Position numbers and translations under genes: made by a program. Shown piece after piece: positions 62,791-64,000 of a stretch of 64,000 nucleotides of DNA. The stretch comes from Lytechinus pictus. Its lineage: Eukaryota; Echinodermata; Echinoidea; Temnopleuroida; Toxopneustidae. The stretch is taken from NCBI RefSeq assembly GCF_037042905.1, contig NC_087247.1, positions 59,047,920 to 59,111,919 of the forward strand. Reading direction: 5' to 3'. The notes under the pieces were generated by a model. The model was given only the letters and a program-made list of their open reading frames with translations, was not told the DNA's origin and ran no database searches. Every line of letters starts with the position of its first letter. Position 1 is the stretch's first letter.

Positions 62791-64000
62791 GTACGATTGG
62801 TTTCGTTTGGTGATAAATAGCCTCTATTAACATCGTTTCTGACTTTCTGTGCCATGATTCGCCGTTAATGTTTCGCGCCATTTTACCCCCAAAACGCTCA
62901 AAATATTAATGTAACGCTGTGCAAATTTAATACTTTTTGAGGGAAGTCTCGCATAACCTTTGAAACTAAATTTGCGACACTGAGGCGCTACGTGACTTTT
63001 CAACAGACAATGTCGTGCATATTTCCACATTTTTATAGCCAAAATAATTGCAGCTTTAGTTTCTGTTTAATTTATCTTCAATATTTAATATGATATCATT
63101 AAAATCGTTTGTGTTATTTTGAATATGTATTGTTTCTTCGATTGTATTTTGTTTACTTTGTTGAAATAAATCTAACTCATAAAATGTGGCTTGTGAACAA
63201 ATCCGTCACTGGGAGATAAAAATCATAAAATGGTGATTATTTTTCACTCTAGTTGTTTGGCTTAATATTGAACAAGGATTAACTTGGCTTTTGCAAAACC
63301 CCGGTGCAAAACGTACTGATAAAGTTACAAAGATGCCCTCTGCAAACAAATCGAATTAAACTAATTTCTATTGTGCAAATAATATTTTTCATTAATAATT
63401 TTACACAGTTCATATTAAATCAATAAATTATCATTTTGGTCCCTTTTGGTGGGGTTTTTATACTGCTTGTGGTCTAAGGAACGTGCGTGCAAAATTTCGG
63501 CGCTGTCGCGCGGGCAATGCTTTAGGTCAGAAAGGACATGATGTCCTCTAAACTAGCACAGCCCTATATCTTGCCACACTTCAAGCTCACATGGATAAGC
63601 ATTAACCGTAATAGAGAAATAATTAGAGACAATCATTTGTTATGGATTCCATTCTATGTCTTACAACTACTGAATTTATCATTATTATCTTTTTCATGAT
63701 TATCTTAGCTTAGACTCAGCGATTTTTATATTAGAAGAGTAACGAGATGTATGGTTTAAACATTTTGTTTTCAGCAAACATTTTACTGATAATTGTTAAT
63801 TGTCTGATAATAACAATTTTTGCAAAATCTGATAGCAGACAAACCATACTCATGATGAAAAGACTGTATTTCGACTGTATTGTATATTGTTAGTATCACT
63901 ATTGTATGTTTCGCATCATTTGCAATGTATGTTGATGTATCTGTCGTTGATATGTGTAGAATAATTATGGCAAAATAATTTTTCGATGTTATTTTCTCCT
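62791..64000. other. 3' flank, no gene seen
   Basis: AT-rich downstream DNA. No exon, tRNA or clear repeat border was found. Patches at 62820-63030 and 63440-63540 are GC-richer but not open in a convincing frame. Confidence 0.5.

Overview
The window looks like the genome of a marine invertebrate deuterostome, most likely an echinoderm and perhaps a sea urchin. This is an inference. It rests on AT-rich DNA, long introns, coding exons with clean GT/AG borders and animal-only domains (cadherin, LDL-A, Ig, SEA, GAIN/GPS, 7TM), and several repeat types I associate with echinoderm genomes. No bacterial operon, rRNA, CRISPR array or intact tRNA gene is visible.

Gene content is two pieces, both on the + strand. 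(1) At 2181-5061 one large exon encodes a signal peptide, a long N-terminal region, a dibasic processing site and six full cadherin repeats plus the start of a seventh. From memory of the family it follows the ectodomain of CELSR/Flamingo repeat by repeat. The exon ends inside repeat 7, and no later CELSR-type exon (more cadherin, EGF, laminin G) was found in the window. (2) From 21136 to 62654, twenty exons with matching intron phases encode an adhesion GPCR: LDL-A, an unrecognised extracellular region, two Ig domains, a SEA domain, a hormone-receptor-like module, a GAIN domain with an intact GPS, and TM2 to TM7. No exon for TM1 is visible in the place where it should be. The cadherin exon and the LDL-A exon are phase compatible, so a fused receptor cannot be excluded. 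A nested gene, or a broken CELSR-like gene next to the receptor, is equally open.

Most of the rest is mobile or repetitive DNA. 1-1490: nested copies of a repeat family with CTCGC-rich units. 5764-6182: a small inverted-repeat element. 9256-10711: a complete CTCGC-family element with a 7-bp target duplication. 11054-15769: an LTR element with identical LTRs that carries only a gag-protease-like ORF. 17579-18960 and 21531-23265: tandem repeats of about 155 bp full of AGGTCA half-sites. 19010-19811: a Tc1/mariner-like fold-back element. 23656-24210: a cruciform-rich inverted repeat. 26523-28961: another CTCGC element. 29890-30985: a palindromic TTCGTTAATCCGAA repeat. The 13-kb intron at 31213-44560 holds a minus-strand LINE broken by three later insertions: a hAT-like element (32045-35020), a CTCGC element (36287-37917) and a nearly intact Ty3/gypsy element (38457-43502). 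Smaller inverted-repeat elements, a 5'-truncated L1-like LINE and tRNA-like fragments fill later introns.

Together the exons describe a cell-surface receptor with two likely self-cleavage sites (SEA and GPS). Its introns have been built up by several layers of transposon insertion, and the order of those insertions can be read from target-site duplications.
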